NCBI GenBank assembly: GCA_018292915.2
Contig: JACVVK020000087.1
Coordinates: forward strand, 921,501 to 985,500
Direction of reading: 5' to 3'
Origin: Batillaria attramentaria
Lineage: Eukaryota; Mollusca; Gastropoda; Batillariidae
Length of the DNA: 64,000 nucleotides
How positions within the stretch are numbered: the stretch's first letter is position 1; the number at the start of each line of letters is the position of its first letter. A program made the translations under genes and the position numbers. A model generated the notes under the pieces. The model saw only the letters and a program-made list of their open reading frames with translations. It was not told where the DNA came from and searched no databases. Shown one piece after another: positions 1-13,382 of this stretch.

Positions 1-456
1 ATCTGCAATGTATAATCAAGTTTCTTTACAAAAATCTGCTGCATTTGTTGTACTGCTGCAGATACATGCATGTAAGTATTAACTTGAATTTATGTAAGTG
101 ATCAGTAGACAGCACATGACAATACACATATATATTTATGCTCACTAATTTAGTAAATAAATTCTAATGCATGCCTGTCATCCTATGTAAAACAATGGAA
201 TACCAGAACCCTGCTATTGGTAGAAAAAATTATTGGCATACTGGCAAAATCAAATAACAAAACATGCTTGAAACACCCCAGTGGCCACATGTGCCAAATG
301 CCTTTTTTTCCCCCATACATCTAGAGGTTTGAGCACTTTGGTGATATATGCTATGTGTTCTACTACTCACTTTAGTGTGAGTTCTAAAAAGTTACTGCAT
401 GCTCCTTAAAGTTTTATGGGTGTTATACTGATGATGGATTGTACCAGCTGACCTAC

Positions 457-3400
457 CTGGCCCAACTCCTAGCACTGTTTTTGACCCTGGTGCGATCTGT
501 GTTCTGCCCGCATCACTGATGAGACAGGAGACCAGTCCCACTAATCGTGCTTTCTGCGCAAGCTCGAATCTAACAAAAACAAACAAACAATCATATGAAT
601 AACTTTACCCCAATCTACACTTTCAACACGCAGTTATGTTAAATAAAGTGTTTGTCAAATGCATGTATTATAAATATGTATATATATATGTATTATTGCA
701 AGCCGCCTAGAGCTTGTTCCCTGGGGATAGGCGCCCTATAAATATTATTATCTGTTTTTTTTAAATTATCTCTACTAGTCATAAGAATGGTTGCAATATC
801 CAAACCGAGCATCACTTCATTCACAAACAGAACTAAAGCTGAGCAAGTGGCATTTTTCCACCCTTCCACTCAAACTTTGTGTCCTGTGCCCTTAGTCCAA
901 AGGCCCCATTGCTGCCACTTTTAGGTGCAAAGATCATTCTTAGCTGTTTTGGTGGTGTTTTTGTTCAGCATTACACAGCTAAGACACATACACAGACAGA
1001 CTTGTGATTGGAACAAAAACGCAGTAGCCCGTGGCAATGTCGCTGACGACAATCAATAAACATGGCAGACGTCATATATTGGACGGTTGATTTTTCCTCG
1101 TTTACACAGCAGACCTGCCTACCCCAAAATTTGACTACCAGTATTCTCACTTGCCTGTAAGAGTATTTTCAGGTGACTGCCAGTATTTCCACCTATCGAC
1201 GTATCGGCATTCCCAGGCTCTTTGACCAGATTTTAACAAGCATACAAAACAACAGTGGAACAAACGAGATACTGAGAAATTGTTTATTACTAATAAGTAA
1301 TATTACCCAAAGTGACTGACCAAATGAATGGTACACAGTTTACAGTTACTGAAGATACTGTTCATCACAGCACACCAAATGAATGGTACTCACTGTTACA
1401 GTAACAATGCCAACAGTTTGTATTTACTGAATACACTGACAGAGTAACAAGTCAAACTAGTCTGTGGTTACTGAAGACACTGTGTCTCTAATAAACTGGC
1501 TTAAACAGACCAAATGAGTTGCACACAGTTTCTTTGAGCAGCTTCACTTTCTATACTGCTGCAGCTCTCTGGCGCTGAAGGGAAAGCTTCTTGTCTTCGG
1601 CGCTCGCCGCAAACATTGTGGAGATCTTGTTCATTTTTTCGGAAGAAGTCTTTAAAGACTGGTGTGTTTTCGTCTTCACATGACGATAACAGTCGTTTCT
1701 TCCGCCTGAGCTGCAGGAAAAGTGAAGTACATTGCAAATAGTACAATGAACGTAGTGGCTTCCATTCGATGATGCCACGAGGAAGGGCCATGTTTGCGTG
1801 TACTCCTTGCGAAAAATTCTGCTTTCTGGCCTTTTTCGTGGCAGCAGGTGCAGTATCCGTGTGTTCTTCGCTTTCATCATCTGTTTCATGTTGTTGATAC
1901 GTCCTCTTCATTTTGAAAAACAATCTAAACACTCCCCACGAAGCGACATGCAGCAACCATCAGACTGCGATAGACTGCATTCGAAGGAAACAAAGCAAGG
2001 CTGTTCGTCTTTGGCAGCTGCAATTTCATTGGCTTACACGGTTTCAAGGTTTACTTTGGTCCAATCACCGCCAGCCGTCTTTCTCCGCATGGCGGAGTCG
2101 ATTTGCATCGAGGCTAAAGCTTCAAGCGATAACTGGGTCAGCCTCCGCCGCGAAACCGAAGCACGCACTGCGTCCTACGTACTCTCAAACTTCGCACAAA
2201 CGCGGCGCCGGAGTTTGGCAGATTTGCGCGTACTTCGCTCGGCGCTCTCACCGTACTTCGAGCGACTCGGACCGTATTCCCGTACTCAGGGTCTAATTTC
2301 CGTATTAATACGGCCAAATACGGGCAGGTAGGCAGGTCTGACACAGCCATCAAACGTCAGTTTGTTGTAGACTGAACCATACTAATCACTAAGATAGGTT
2401 ATTTTGGGTGGACTAGTGCAGTCACAAGTGCAACAGTTCCAAAACAGAATTATACTTATAGAAAACCTTGTAATGGTGGCAATGGTTTCTTTAACATTGT
2501 CAGCTCATGTTTAGATCACATCACCTTTCTCTGGAAAATGTCCAGATACACGTATAGTGTACACATGCACAGTTTGAAAACATCTCTCGACATTGACAAG
2601 ACAGGTCTCAGTTAAATCAAACCTGCTGTGTTTGTTAATTTGTATTTCAACAGTAACTTAACTTTGTGATTTATTAACAGTGACGTAGCGTTTGTCATCA
2701 CAGTAAGCAAAAAACTGCAAAGTGGTGGGCAAAGCCTTCTCTACTAGAAAAAGATAACAGACAGTTATACAGTGTAACAGTACTTACAAGACGGTGTCAT
2801 TATCAGCTTTGACTACAACTTTAGGTTGACCGTTAAGACGCCACTGTTTGAAGTTGTCTGGATCTTGACGCGAGGCTCTCTCCACAGCCCCAACCGCTGC
2901 ATGCGCACACTGCGACACAATGCACATATAGATCTAAGTGAAAAGTGTTGAAGTCCACAAGGAAAACAAATCTCGGTTAAAAAATAAAATCTATGCAAAG
3001 TCATGAGGGTCAGTGGGTCAAAAAGTTTATCCAAATCGCTAGGCATTCTTATTTTCACATTTAACCAGTTTTATCTCAGGACTAATTTAATTCTAGACTA
3101 GATAATCCTAGCTTAACCCATAATCTGATCTTAATAATACATAGAGGTATGAGACTAAGAAATCTCACCTGGGCAGCAATCTTCCCTTTCCCCATCTTGA
3201 GATCATTATTGACGACCAACACAAGCTTACGTTCTCCACCTTCAGCCATTGTCTGAATGCTGTCTGTCAGCTGGAAGATAAATTTTGATTAGTCATTAAA
3301 TGTGTCCGTGATTACTAGACTAAACAAAACACACACACACACAATTAAAAAGCTTCACCTGTACACTGCTACCTCTCTCTCTCACACAAAGTTGACCCAC

Positions 3401-3571
3401 ATGAGGACAAAGCTCAAAATAAAACTTAAAGCAAAACAGGCGCAAAGAACAATTTTGTTTTTTGTAATAATAATAATAATAAATTGCTTTTAAATAGCGC
3501 AGTATCCCAGCAGACGCTGGCTCAGAGCGCTCTACAATTATGATTACACACACACGGAGAACACACACACA

Positions 3572-3613
<42 letters not shown>

Positions 3614-4214
3614 CACTGTCATAACATACAGCTGGGGCCACGATTAAAAAGAACTTGGGGGGGGGGGTGGGGGGGGGCTGAGTATTTACAGATGGATAGA
3701 GTTGCGTGAGCAACAAAGACCATCTCGCAGCTAATTAACTGAGAGTCCTACTACGAGGATGAGAAGGCTGACTGGAAGAAGTGGGGTTTTAGTTTGTTTT
3801 TAAAAACTGTGAAAGATGGAGACTGACGGACATGTATAGAGGAAGTGAATTCCAAACTCTCGGGACCTGGTACTAGAAGGACCTCCTGCCAAAGGTAAGT
3901 TTCACACGGGGGATATTGAGAAGTTTTTCTGAAATGGACCGGAGAGTTCTTGGCGGGTCATAAGCAGTCTGACAAGATGACAAGTATGCTGGCTGTCTAC
4001 CATCAAAGAAGCGATAGGCAAGGGTTGCGTACAAGGCAACCGAACATAAGGAATACTATGTAGTTACATTCAACCAACTTACATCTTCCAGTATGTTGCC
4101 TTTTTTAGCGAGACCTGCAGGTGTACGTCGGCTTCGTAGTGCCCAGCCTATGGCAATACCCAGCCCAACACTGAAAGTAGCGGACACCACAAGGGTGGTT
4201 CTGTCCAACTCCAT
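457..4214 (-). CDS. PTRH2: Peptidyl-tRNA hydrolase 2, mitochondrial (3' end off window)
   Basis: Bacterial/archaeal-type (Pth2) peptidyl-tRNA hydrolase, which releases tRNA from stalled peptidyl-tRNA; the animal protein is mitochondrial and is linked to anoikis. Minus-strand exons are 4214-4083, 3270-3169, 2909-2788 and 569-457, all GT-AG with matching phases. Exon 1 encodes [10 protein letters not shown] followed by a hydrophobic membrane segment ([10 protein letters not shown]), as in PTRH2 orthologues. Exon 2 carries [19 protein letters not shown] and exon 3 starts [11 protein letters not shown], the conserved Pth2 core with its catalytic-region Lys and His. Exon 4 ends [20 protein letters not shown]. 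These 156 codons compare with about 179 aa in human. The final 15-25 residues need one more exon, not found in 1-450, so it should lie left of the window. The ATG was chosen because it directly precedes the membrane segment. Reading through the last donor gives an unrelated tail and is not used. The gene is head to head with ANAPC7. Confidence 0.93.
692..757 (+). repeat. LINE/SINE 3'-tail fragment
   Basis: The segment contains GCCTAGAGC followed by GGATAGGCGCCCTATAAATATTATTAT. The same kind of end is seen at 30060-30116, where it closes a LINE fragment, and in reverse at 17709-17765. It is read as the 3' end of a 5'-truncated retroelement beyond the visible PTRH2 exons. Confidence 0.5.
1110..2340 (-). 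mobile_element. hAT-like DNA transposon, internally degenerate
   Basis: The ends are a perfect 14-bp inverted repeat, CAGACCTGCCTACC at 1110-1123 and its complement at 2327-2340. They are flanked by the direct repeat ACACAG at 1104-1109 and 2341-2346, a 6-bp target-site duplication. The 1231-bp body holds a remnant of a BED-finger protein on the minus strand but no DDE transposase core, so this is a deleted copy. It sits in an intron of PTRH2 between exons 4 and 3. The CAG start and 6-bp duplication fit the hAT6 group; the superfamily call is an inference from termini and the BED finger. Confidence 0.75.
1501..1956 (-). pseudogene. Remnant BED-type zinc-finger ORF of the hAT-like element
   Basis: Two overlapping minus-strand frames share the coding signal. 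The frame ending at 1501 gives an acidic/basic N-terminus (starting [19 protein letters not shown]). The frame at 1889-1551 gives TWPFLVAS, then YVHCTICN and YRHVKTKTH, i.e. the Cys-X2-Cys ... His-X4-His ligand pattern of a BED finger and the residues before it. The switch near the EYTQTW stretch implies a one-base indel. No transposase catalytic domain follows. The gene is not expected to be functional. Confidence 0.6.
3561..3611. repeat. (AC)n microsatellite next to an (AAT)n-tailed repeat
   Basis: AC dinucleotide tract in PTRH2 intron 1. An (AAT)n tract at about 3466-3482 followed by a stretch containing AGCGCTCTACAATTATGATTACAC looks like the end of a minus-oriented dispersed repeat that may extend to about 4040. 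Open frames over this tract are low-complexity artefacts. Confidence 0.7.
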
Positions 4215-5727
4215 TATCTTCTTCAGCCCCAGGGTTAAATATACACTGGCAGATCTCCAATCTGAAACACAGATCACATGGATGATAGAGTGGGCCAGTT
4301 TCACCAGAAACAGCAATAAGTATAGAATCTGTTGACTGTACTAGAGGTCTTTATTTGTGGTTGCAGTGTAATGTGGCAATTTACATCAGAGATTACATAA
4401 ACATGTTGATTGTTACATGTCATGCATGGAAAGTGTACTGTGACATAACTGTGTCTCTTGAGGTCTTGACTTACGTCACTTCTGAGATCTGATATATCTG
4501 CAATGGTATTCACTTATCCTTGTACGTGAACATGACCATATTATCGTTATCTTTCATGTCATCAAAATGATGTTTCTGCAGGGGCCCAAGGTGACAGGAT
4601 TTATAGTAACTAGTTATCTTGCCATCGAAGTACAGCTGCCTGAAGCTAAATCTTCACACTATGACTCGGAATGGTGTAACGTCAGTACGAAAAGTCAGTT
4701 CGCTACTACATCAATGAGTCACCTTTTAATTATGAAAGCATCTTTTCTTTTGTTTTCCGTTTGAACATGAAACTGTAAGTGTCGGGATTTTACCTTCCTA
4801 TCTAGACCTTATCATCATGCACATGTATGGCTGTAAATTTGTTTTCGAGTTCACCAGATCTGGTCAGGAGGACAGACAAAGAAGATCAATCCGATTTACT
4901 TGCTTTTGGACAACTTGTGATAACTGGATTTCACACAGTTATCAGATGATGCCTACAAGAAGCATGCAATCCAGTTTCGCTTTCACGTGTTGACCTGCGA
5001 GAAAGATTACGCGCTGTAAGGAGAAGGGGTTCCAAACCGCGGCTTCTATTGGCCAAATTTACACGCTTCCTGTAGGATCTACCAATCATCGCGCATGAAA
5101 GGAATTCGGCGAAGAGCTTTCCTGCAGTGGCTATTTCCCCGGCTATGCAGTGGCCTACCAACTCGGCCCAGGTCTTTTGCCAGGTCGTCCTATGTAGTAG
5201 TCAGGTCGTCCCTGTCCCCCGATACCAACTTGGCCACGTCTGTGAAGCTCTGCCTTCTTTCACAAACGTATGCATAAATAAATATCAAATTTGCACGTTA
5301 AAGATCCGCATTAGGTCGACTGTGACTGAAATGAAAACTGCCAAAAGATACCGTGGCGGCCCGGGCCAGCGCCGGTCAGTTCCGACAGTCAGTCAGTGTC
5401 CGGCCAGGAAAAGCTGTAGACATCCGGCACGGCTAATCACTCCCAGTGTCTCTCTTCCCACCCTCCCTACCCCTCCCCCCCCCCTCTTCCCCAACCTCAG
5501 TTTGATGTTTCTGAGACACTGTAGACGAGCCAACCTGGATGGCCTCAGATCGATCTGACTTAGTGTGGGCCGAGGTGTTAGGAGGCCGAGTTGACTGGTA
5601 ATCGGGCAAATAGCCACTGGCAAACCGGAAGGTCGCAGTACCCACACAGGACAATCGCGAAGTGAGACTGGTACTTGCGATTCGAACGTGTGGAAAAGCC
5701 GTCAGTGGTTCCTTTAAACTCCTCAAG
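4215..5727. promoter_or_regulatory. Shared upstream region of PTRH2 and ANAPC7 (candidate bidirectional promoter)
   Basis: This 1.5-kb interval separates the two divergent start codons. Inverted and direct CCAAT motifs lie at 5048-5052 (ATTGG) and 5082-5086 (CCAAT), 30 bp apart, in a more GC-rich stretch from about 5000 to 5660. No TATA box can be assigned and transcription starts cannot be seen. Upstream non-coding exons are possible on either side. No credible coding region is seen here. Confidence 0.4.
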
Positions 5728-8700
5728 ATGAATATGTTTGAGCACATTCGTCAGCTGTACCAGGCAGAACTATACGATGATTTAGTGCAGCTGGTAAGAA
5801 TGTCCGATAACAGAGATATATATATATGCCGATAAGATGGTTTGAGTTAAGCTTACCTAGTGTCTCTTTTCTCATTTTCGAAAAGATGGATTTCGGCTGG
5901 GGTTGTATTGATTAAACAAAACAAAAAAAATGGAAGAGGTGTTTGCAGTGTGTGACTAGTGATTAAGGGTATGTACACTTGTGTAGTGTCATGAAAAGAT
6001 GAATCCCATGCAGCTTTTCCATTCTCTGCCAGCAGCGGCAGGTACATGTACCAAAAGTCCCATGTGCGTGCCAAGAGTGAGAGAACATGAGAAATACGCT
6101 AATCATAAAGATTGCTTTGTTGTATAACTATAAAGTTGGTGTTTGTGACCTGTTTCACATAAGTCAAGTGGACCCTAACATAATAACGTTCATTTCACAC
6201 AGTATGTGATATCAGTTTGCATCACTGGTATTTTATTACACTTCCAGTTTTCGGTTGTGCTGTCTCTGTGTGAGAGCAATGAAGAGAGTGAGCTGCTGAC
6301 CCAGCCACAGCGCTACCAGTGTCTGGTGTACTATGGGACTGCCTACTATCAGCAGGCTGAATACCGAAAGGCTGTGGTATGCATTTACTGTATAAAAGCT
6401 TTTTAAAAAAAAAAATCCGCACATAGACATGGGTGAAAGTTTTCCGCCTCATGGCGGAATTCCTTATTTTGAAAGTCATCAAATAAGGAAATCCTTATTT
6501 TCAAAAAAAAAAAAAAAAAATTCCTTTCTTTTCCGATCCAACTTTTCCCGCGCCCCGGTAAATTCCGTTCGGCATTATCGCGTGGTTGTTTGGCCAATGG
6601 CTGTCGTCCGATCTCGTCAGTCAGCCAATCAGAAGCGTCAACGACCAACGCGCGGTCGCCGTTTTGCAGCTCACGAATGTTAGCATCCATGCGATCTTCG
6701 CGCCGATGAAGCATTCATCTGGATTTTTAAAAATCGAATAATCAAACCAACAGAAAGAAAAATACAATACGGATCGTTTCTGAGGGGCAGACGCGACGTT
6801 TTACTTTTAGCTACAAAAATACGCGTATGATGATCGTCCGACTTGGGTGTACGCGTACCGGATTTTCCCAGAGGCTCCCGCCATTGAGCGGATGTGTTTT
6901 CTTACGCAAAACTAAAACAGCAGAAAGAAAAATGCATTACGGATCGTTGGTTAGGGCCAGACACGACGATTAAGTTACCAAAAATTTGCCTAGGATGATC
7001 GTGCGCGGGCTGTGGCACACCTGACTTGCGAGTACCGGATTTTCCCGAAGTCTATTTTAAGACGAAAATCAATACGAAAAATCAATACTAGTGATCTCAT
7101 TTGGGGGAGGGACTAATCAAGATAACCATATAGTTAACAGCCAGGGCTTAGGATCTTCCACCGTGCCTTTGTCGGATTTCCACCTTTGGCTATAAATTTT
7201 CTGGCCTCTCAAAAAGTGTTTCAGTCAGTCCTCCTCTGAAGCACTTAAACTGAATCACTCACACAGATTTCAGTGTATGTAAAAACAAATCTTGGGGAGC
7301 ATTCCCCTGCACACCCCTAGCTTTACAATTAAGCAGGCGTGCACTCCTGGCTTTGACACTTCATCACCATAGTAAGTGTTAGGCAGTTTGTGGTAAACAC
7401 ACTGTGTAGTTTTACACAGATATCGAAACGCCTGTGCTTGGAAATCAAAATATGTACCTGCAAACTGTAAATTTGTATAAAGTGTCATCCTGTTAAGTCA
7501 GTGGGTCCGACTGTATAACAGATACACTTTGCTATTCAAAAACTACACTTTGGCACCCTCCTAAACCATGCTGAACCTTTCTCAGTTTCTGAGAGTAAAC
7601 TGACAGGTCTTCTAATGTGTGGATTTTAGAGTGTGATTCTCCACAATGATTATTTGGATAAACTTGTGTACAGCAACAAGAGGTCTGTAATAGCTTGAGT
7701 CTAAGGGTTGAAATTTGAAGGGAAAATGTGGTAGATAAGAATAGCTATCAAATGCTCTCAGGTGCCACGAGAGGCCTAGAATTGGCTCTTAATTTGGCAA
7801 AATTCGTGTTTTTTTCCGGGGGGCGTTGCCCCCCTGGTCCCCCCAGCAGGGCTCTGCCCCTGCACCCCGCCGGGGCCTAGGCGGCCCCTGGACCCCGGCC
7901 TGGGAATAGAAGTTTCCTTATTTTCAAAATTGCCAGCTTTCACCCATGCATAGATGCAGGCACAAAAACCGTATGAAGAACACGTCAGGGCTGAAAATCT
8001 TCCACCTTTTGGCTGATTTCCGCCTCCACTTTCCGCCCAAAAAAGTGTACTTCCTCCTCTGAAGGACTTAAAATCGTGGCAGAACACACCAAATTGCGCA
8101 GATTTTAAAACTTTTAATTTGAAACATTTTCCTGTGGGGAAAAAAATTAATGTTAATGTTTGAAGAAAGGAAAACTCAAAATTTTCTCATGCTTTATTGG
8201 ATCTTATAACTACTGAGTCGATCTCTTGATAGTCCGTACAAGAACACTTTCTAATTTTGTATGATCTTTGTCGATGGTACTTCTTTAAATAGTTACAATA
8301 ATTCTTATACGAATCATTGACTGTGAAAATAAAATCCACCATAAACTTGATTCCTTTCTCCCGTCTACTTGAACGGGTTTTTGTAAAGTCGTGACGAGCT
8401 AGTGTAAGCATACATGTGTCAGTGTGTGTGCTGTTATTATACATTGTAACCTGCTGAGAGAGAGAGGTGGGTGGGGTGGGGGGGCTAATGTGGGTGGGTG
8501 TGGAGAGAGGGAGAGCACTGGTAGTACTGGTGGCTAGTTTAAACATGGCCCGCTTAACTGTGATGTTTTGGTTTTATATCCCATAATACAGCAACTTGAT
8601 CCGTCCGTTCCTGTTATTACGACAGCTCTTCTGAATGTTTAACATATTATGTTTTATCATTACCTGAAGGTTGTAATTTGTATACTTGTACATGTATGGA

Positions 8701-10734
8701 TTATCGTTTTTATGTGTGTGTGTGTGTGTGTGTGTGTGCCGGTTTGGCTCAATGTTTGTAATTGTAATGATTTTTATTGTCAATTTTGTCTGAGCAGACA
8801 GTGCAATTTCCCTTCGAGGGACGAATAAAGTGATATATATATATATCTTATCTTATCCCATTATATTTCCAGCGAGCCTTCAAGAAGGCCTTTTTGCTGA
8901 AGAAACAAATCAACAAAGCGAAGTGCAAATGCGGAGCTACCTTGGTAGGTTTAGACAGGTTGTAATCATTCAGGGCCCGTATGTAAAACTATAAAAGTCG
9001 AGGTTAATTTAACCCACGGCTACGGGCCTAACCCAGACCAGGACGAACGAAACCCAAGAGCAAAATGAAATTAAAAAGGAAGCTAAGAAAGGAAGAAAAC
9101 GCCCATCTATAACAGTTAAGGCACCTTGCTGGAATGGGCCCGCTTCTTCGTTTAAAACAAAAAACAGCAGAAAATTTAAATTTTAACCCTGGAGGTAGTT
9201 TAGTTCGAGGTTGGACTCTAACCCAGGGCTAAAAGTCCGAACCTCGACTATTACATACGGGCCATGGTTCTTACAGACACATAACATTCCTGATACTTTT
9301 TAAAAAAAAATTAAATGTTCATCATTCACATGTATACAGTCACTGTTATTTATGTTGTTCATTTTAGTAATTTTCAGCAGTTTTTACTGATCAGACTCTG
9401 TTCACCCTGATTATGTTGCTCGTGTGGACCCTTCTTGCTTCAGGATTTGACCTCGGAAGTAGACGTCAAGTACAAGTTATACCAGTGTCACATGAAACTC
9501 AAAGAAACCGGGGAAGCCTTACTGGCGGTGAGTGACATTTCAGGTTCATCCCTACTGTTAGCTTTGACATGGATAGATCTTGCAGCTCCAAAGAAGTATA
9601 CACGTATACACGTATGTGTGAAGGAACAAAGTACCTGCAGCAGCAGTTTTCCTGCCTAAGTTGGTTTTCTGGGTACATTGAAAAGCGATAGCTCGAACAC
9701 TACTTAACCAATTTCATTCAAACCTTCTTCTCTCTTTTTTTTTTTTTTTTTTGCGCAAGATGCTAATGAGGTTACCTTCGTGACGTAGGGGTCTTTTCCA
9801 ACATTCAAGGCCTCCTATCAAAGGATATTACTCAAGTTTGGTAACTCCACTGCCTCATGTCGCCGATCAGCACCTTCGGTTGTCTTCTGGCAGGTGCTGG
9901 CCAGTCACTAAAGTTGTGAAAGGGTTAATTTCTTTAAATGAGTGCATCCTTCAAATCACTTCCTTGAATGATGTTTGAGAGCATCATCTAATTTTGTCGG
10001 TGGGGAACAAAGACCATGAGAGTTGAGGAATGTGTGTGTACAAAAACATGATGCTTAAAACAAGATGCACTGCAGTGAATTGAATGATGGACTGTCACAA
10101 CAACGAGAGCATTTTTTACGATAAATCTTTTTTTTTATTTACAGCTGGAAAGTATCAGTACAAAACAGCGAACAGCAAAAATCAACTTGGCACTAGCACG
10201 TTTGTACCAACAGGACGGGAGGGACCGATCAGCACTGACTTCATACAAGGAAGTTCTCAGGTAGACTTGTGTGGTGCAGCAGGCCTGATGAATAGGGTCG
10301 CCCGGTCGCCTGAGACGACCAGAAAAAATCTGGGGCTACTAAAACATACTGTAATGGTGGCCCCAAGGGCGACCTAAAATTTCTCTTTAAAAAAAAAAAA
10401 AAAAATCTTTAACACCGGCAGCTAACTTTGCTCGCCAAGCACGATCGTCAGCGCAGCGTGTGATGACGCGATCGGACTTTCCCGGTGTAGGATCCGGTCC
10501 GGTCCCCCCTCTGAAGTAGTCCCCCGGGGGACCAATTCGTGGCAAAAACTGCTCTATAATGGTCCCCCCTTGCAAAGAAATAAACCTAAATTCATCCACG
10601 ATGTTAGATGACATTTTTCTGAGTTGAAATTCGAGAATCCTGTATTTATTGTTGCTGTTTGGGTGAGCCTGGAGACGGTTTTGTTTGTTTATTTGTTGCT
10701 TTTTATGTGTATCAGACAACAGTTATATTCAGAG

Positions 10735-10780
<46 letters not shown>

Positions 10781-12206
10781 CTGATCTAGAAATGTTCCTG
10801 ACACTTATAAGAAATTAAAAAGTAAATAAAACGCTACAACACTTTGCTTAGAGCAGTTTCGGGGGACTACTTCAGAGGGGGGACCGGACCGGATGCTACA
10901 CCGGTTACACCGCCATTCTCCGGCATTAGAACGTTCTGTCTCGCTATACACAGTTGATGCTTTCAAAATACGGTGGAGTGCTAGTATCCGGGTACTCGTG
11001 GTTTCGCGTACGAGAATTTTCAAAGTCCTCCGATTTTCGCTCTTGTCGACATGTGGCGATTCATAAGCAAATACACTTGTTACAGTATTTATCTACTACC
11101 TTCTGCTGGACTACCAGGTTTTTTCCTGGGCTACCAACTTTTACGTTCTGGTGGGCTACCAGAAAATGTTTGCTTTCATCAGGCCTGGTACAGCACTGTA
11201 TGATTTGCCACTCTCCGGGGATGGGGAGTTGTGTGTCTGTGTGTGTGTGTGTGTGTGTGCATGCATGCATGCGCAAGTGAACTTGCATTCATTCCGTCTC
11301 TTCAGTCCACAGCTTCTTTAGTCCTCAATATCTTTTCAGCTGTCACCCACAAAGTTCCCTGTGATTCAAAAATACAGGGGTCCTTGGGACCCTTTCTCTG
11401 TGATTTTGAGGATTCTTTTGCAAATTTTTCAGGGTCCACGGTCTTTAAGTATAAAAAATCTGAGAGTCAAAACCATCTGTTGTTGTTGTTTACAAAAGCA
11501 TTCAAGTAGGAGAGATGTATGTGAATCGTAGCGTGTCAGCCATAGCGAATCGGCAAGGTGAGGACCCCGCACGTTTACCAAATACAGCATTATCAGAGAC
11601 CGAAAACATGCTTTCCTTGTGACGTGCTGTTCTCAGATTTGTGCGTCAATTTAAGAGTTTTGTGCGTACAAATACGCACACCTGTGCATAATCGGGAACA
11701 CTGACCCACAGTATGTTCTGCGAATCAGTGATTACATCATCCGCATAGACACATAGGCTCAGGCTGTAGTACAAGCCAAATGTGGCAAGAAGCCGCCTCC
11801 CAGGATGTATTGCCAGTATTTGCCGTAGCATTGACAATTCTGATTGTGCGGTTCGATTATGGGACATCGCATCCTCACAGGCGCGTCTTAATGGAGCCCG
11901 AACAAGTGTTCGCCGAACACAAGTGAACTTCCTTGGCTTTGTTCAGCGTGGCCTCAATGTACTAACTAGGCGTCGAACATTGGTGACACGTGACCAAAGG
12001 AAAATAGCAATGCATCAGTAGCGTTTTGCATCGGTTTTAGCAACAAAATAAAAACTCTTTACTACCTCAGTAATCATAGTCAGTGTGATGCAAGTGAGCC
12101 ATGAAAGTTATAGATGCCTGAAATATCAGCAGGGGCGCCGGAAGATGTTGGGGGGAGGGGAGGCAGAATCTCGGAGGGGGGAACGTTGCCCGAAGAAAGT
12201 GAAAAG

Positions 12207-12248
<42 letters not shown>

Positions 12249-13351
12249 CGATCAAATGCTGCGTAGACAAAAAACCTTTAAGAACCAGGACGTTGCCCGA
12301 AAAAAGTGAAAAGTGGGGGGGGGGGGGCAATCAGAGGAGCGGACAGCCTTCGGTCCGCAAAAACAGAAGTTCTCTGTTAGGTGGGATGAGGGACAATGAC
12401 AATGAAACTTTATTTTTCAACGGTAGAAATTGTTTATAATTTGCCGTTGCTAGACTACAAAAGAGAGAGCACTAAGAGGGGTAGGGGGAGAGGTAGGGGA
12501 AGGGGGGGGGGCAAAACCATGGCTTTTCCCCCCCTCCTGCCATAGTCACCTGATTTTCCAGGGGGGGCAAAAAGACACTCTTGCCCCCCCTGCTTGGGTA
12601 CAGGGGGGGCAGCTGCCCCCCCGGTTCCGGCGCCCCTGATCAGTTACATGTACTAGAACTTTGACTCGGTACTCCCCATTTGACAATGCGAGCCCGGCCG
12701 GCGCACACCGCCAAGCTAGCAGACGGCATTAGCATGTGAAGCAAAATTGCCTAATTACAGATATTTCGCATTCTTACATTACCTGTAGCACCTGGACCCC
12801 CTAGCAGGGCGCCCCTGCACCCCACCAGGGACCTAGGCCTAGTAAGCCGAAGTCACTTTTTCCAATGTTAGGCCCTGCAATTAAGACGCGCCTTAATGGT
12901 ATGAGTTTGATCTGTTGTTATTCAGAGAACACCCTCTGGCGTTGATGGCTGTGCGTGAACTTCTTTCTCTGGGTATGCGTGGCACAGACGTCATGTCCAT
13001 GATCATGGGAGCCGTGCCACAGTCAACCACTTGTGACTGGTAAGCATGGCTGCTTGAAGTTTTGTGTCTGCCTGTCTTCTACGGTTATACCAGATGACAT
13101 GATACTATGGCAGTTCCCCTAATGCCCTTATGACTTCAGTCAGTAGAGCCATCATGCTACCCCCAGCATGGGCTTTAATACGAGAGAATTCATGTGTACC
13201 CCTGTGAGCTAGCCTGGTCACGTGTGATTCCCTACTCACCCCATACACCACGTGAACCCTTCAGTCTTTCAGCCTGGCTCCGTAAGCATGGTTGCTTGAT
13301 GTTTTGTGTCTGTATTTTTCTTGACAGAATTCACGTCACCCTGTGAAGTGT

Positions 13352-13382
<31 letters not shown>

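Noticed and set aside
392..451. Direct read-through of PTRH2 exon 4 into 24 extra codons as the natural C-terminus
   Set aside because: The tail does not match the conserved Pth2 ending, and a GTAGGT donor sits exactly where family similarity stops, so a further exon off the window is more likely.
1798..2331. 177-aa plus-strand ORF
   Set aside because: It lies within the hAT-like element, overlaps the BED remnant on the opposite strand and shows no domain.
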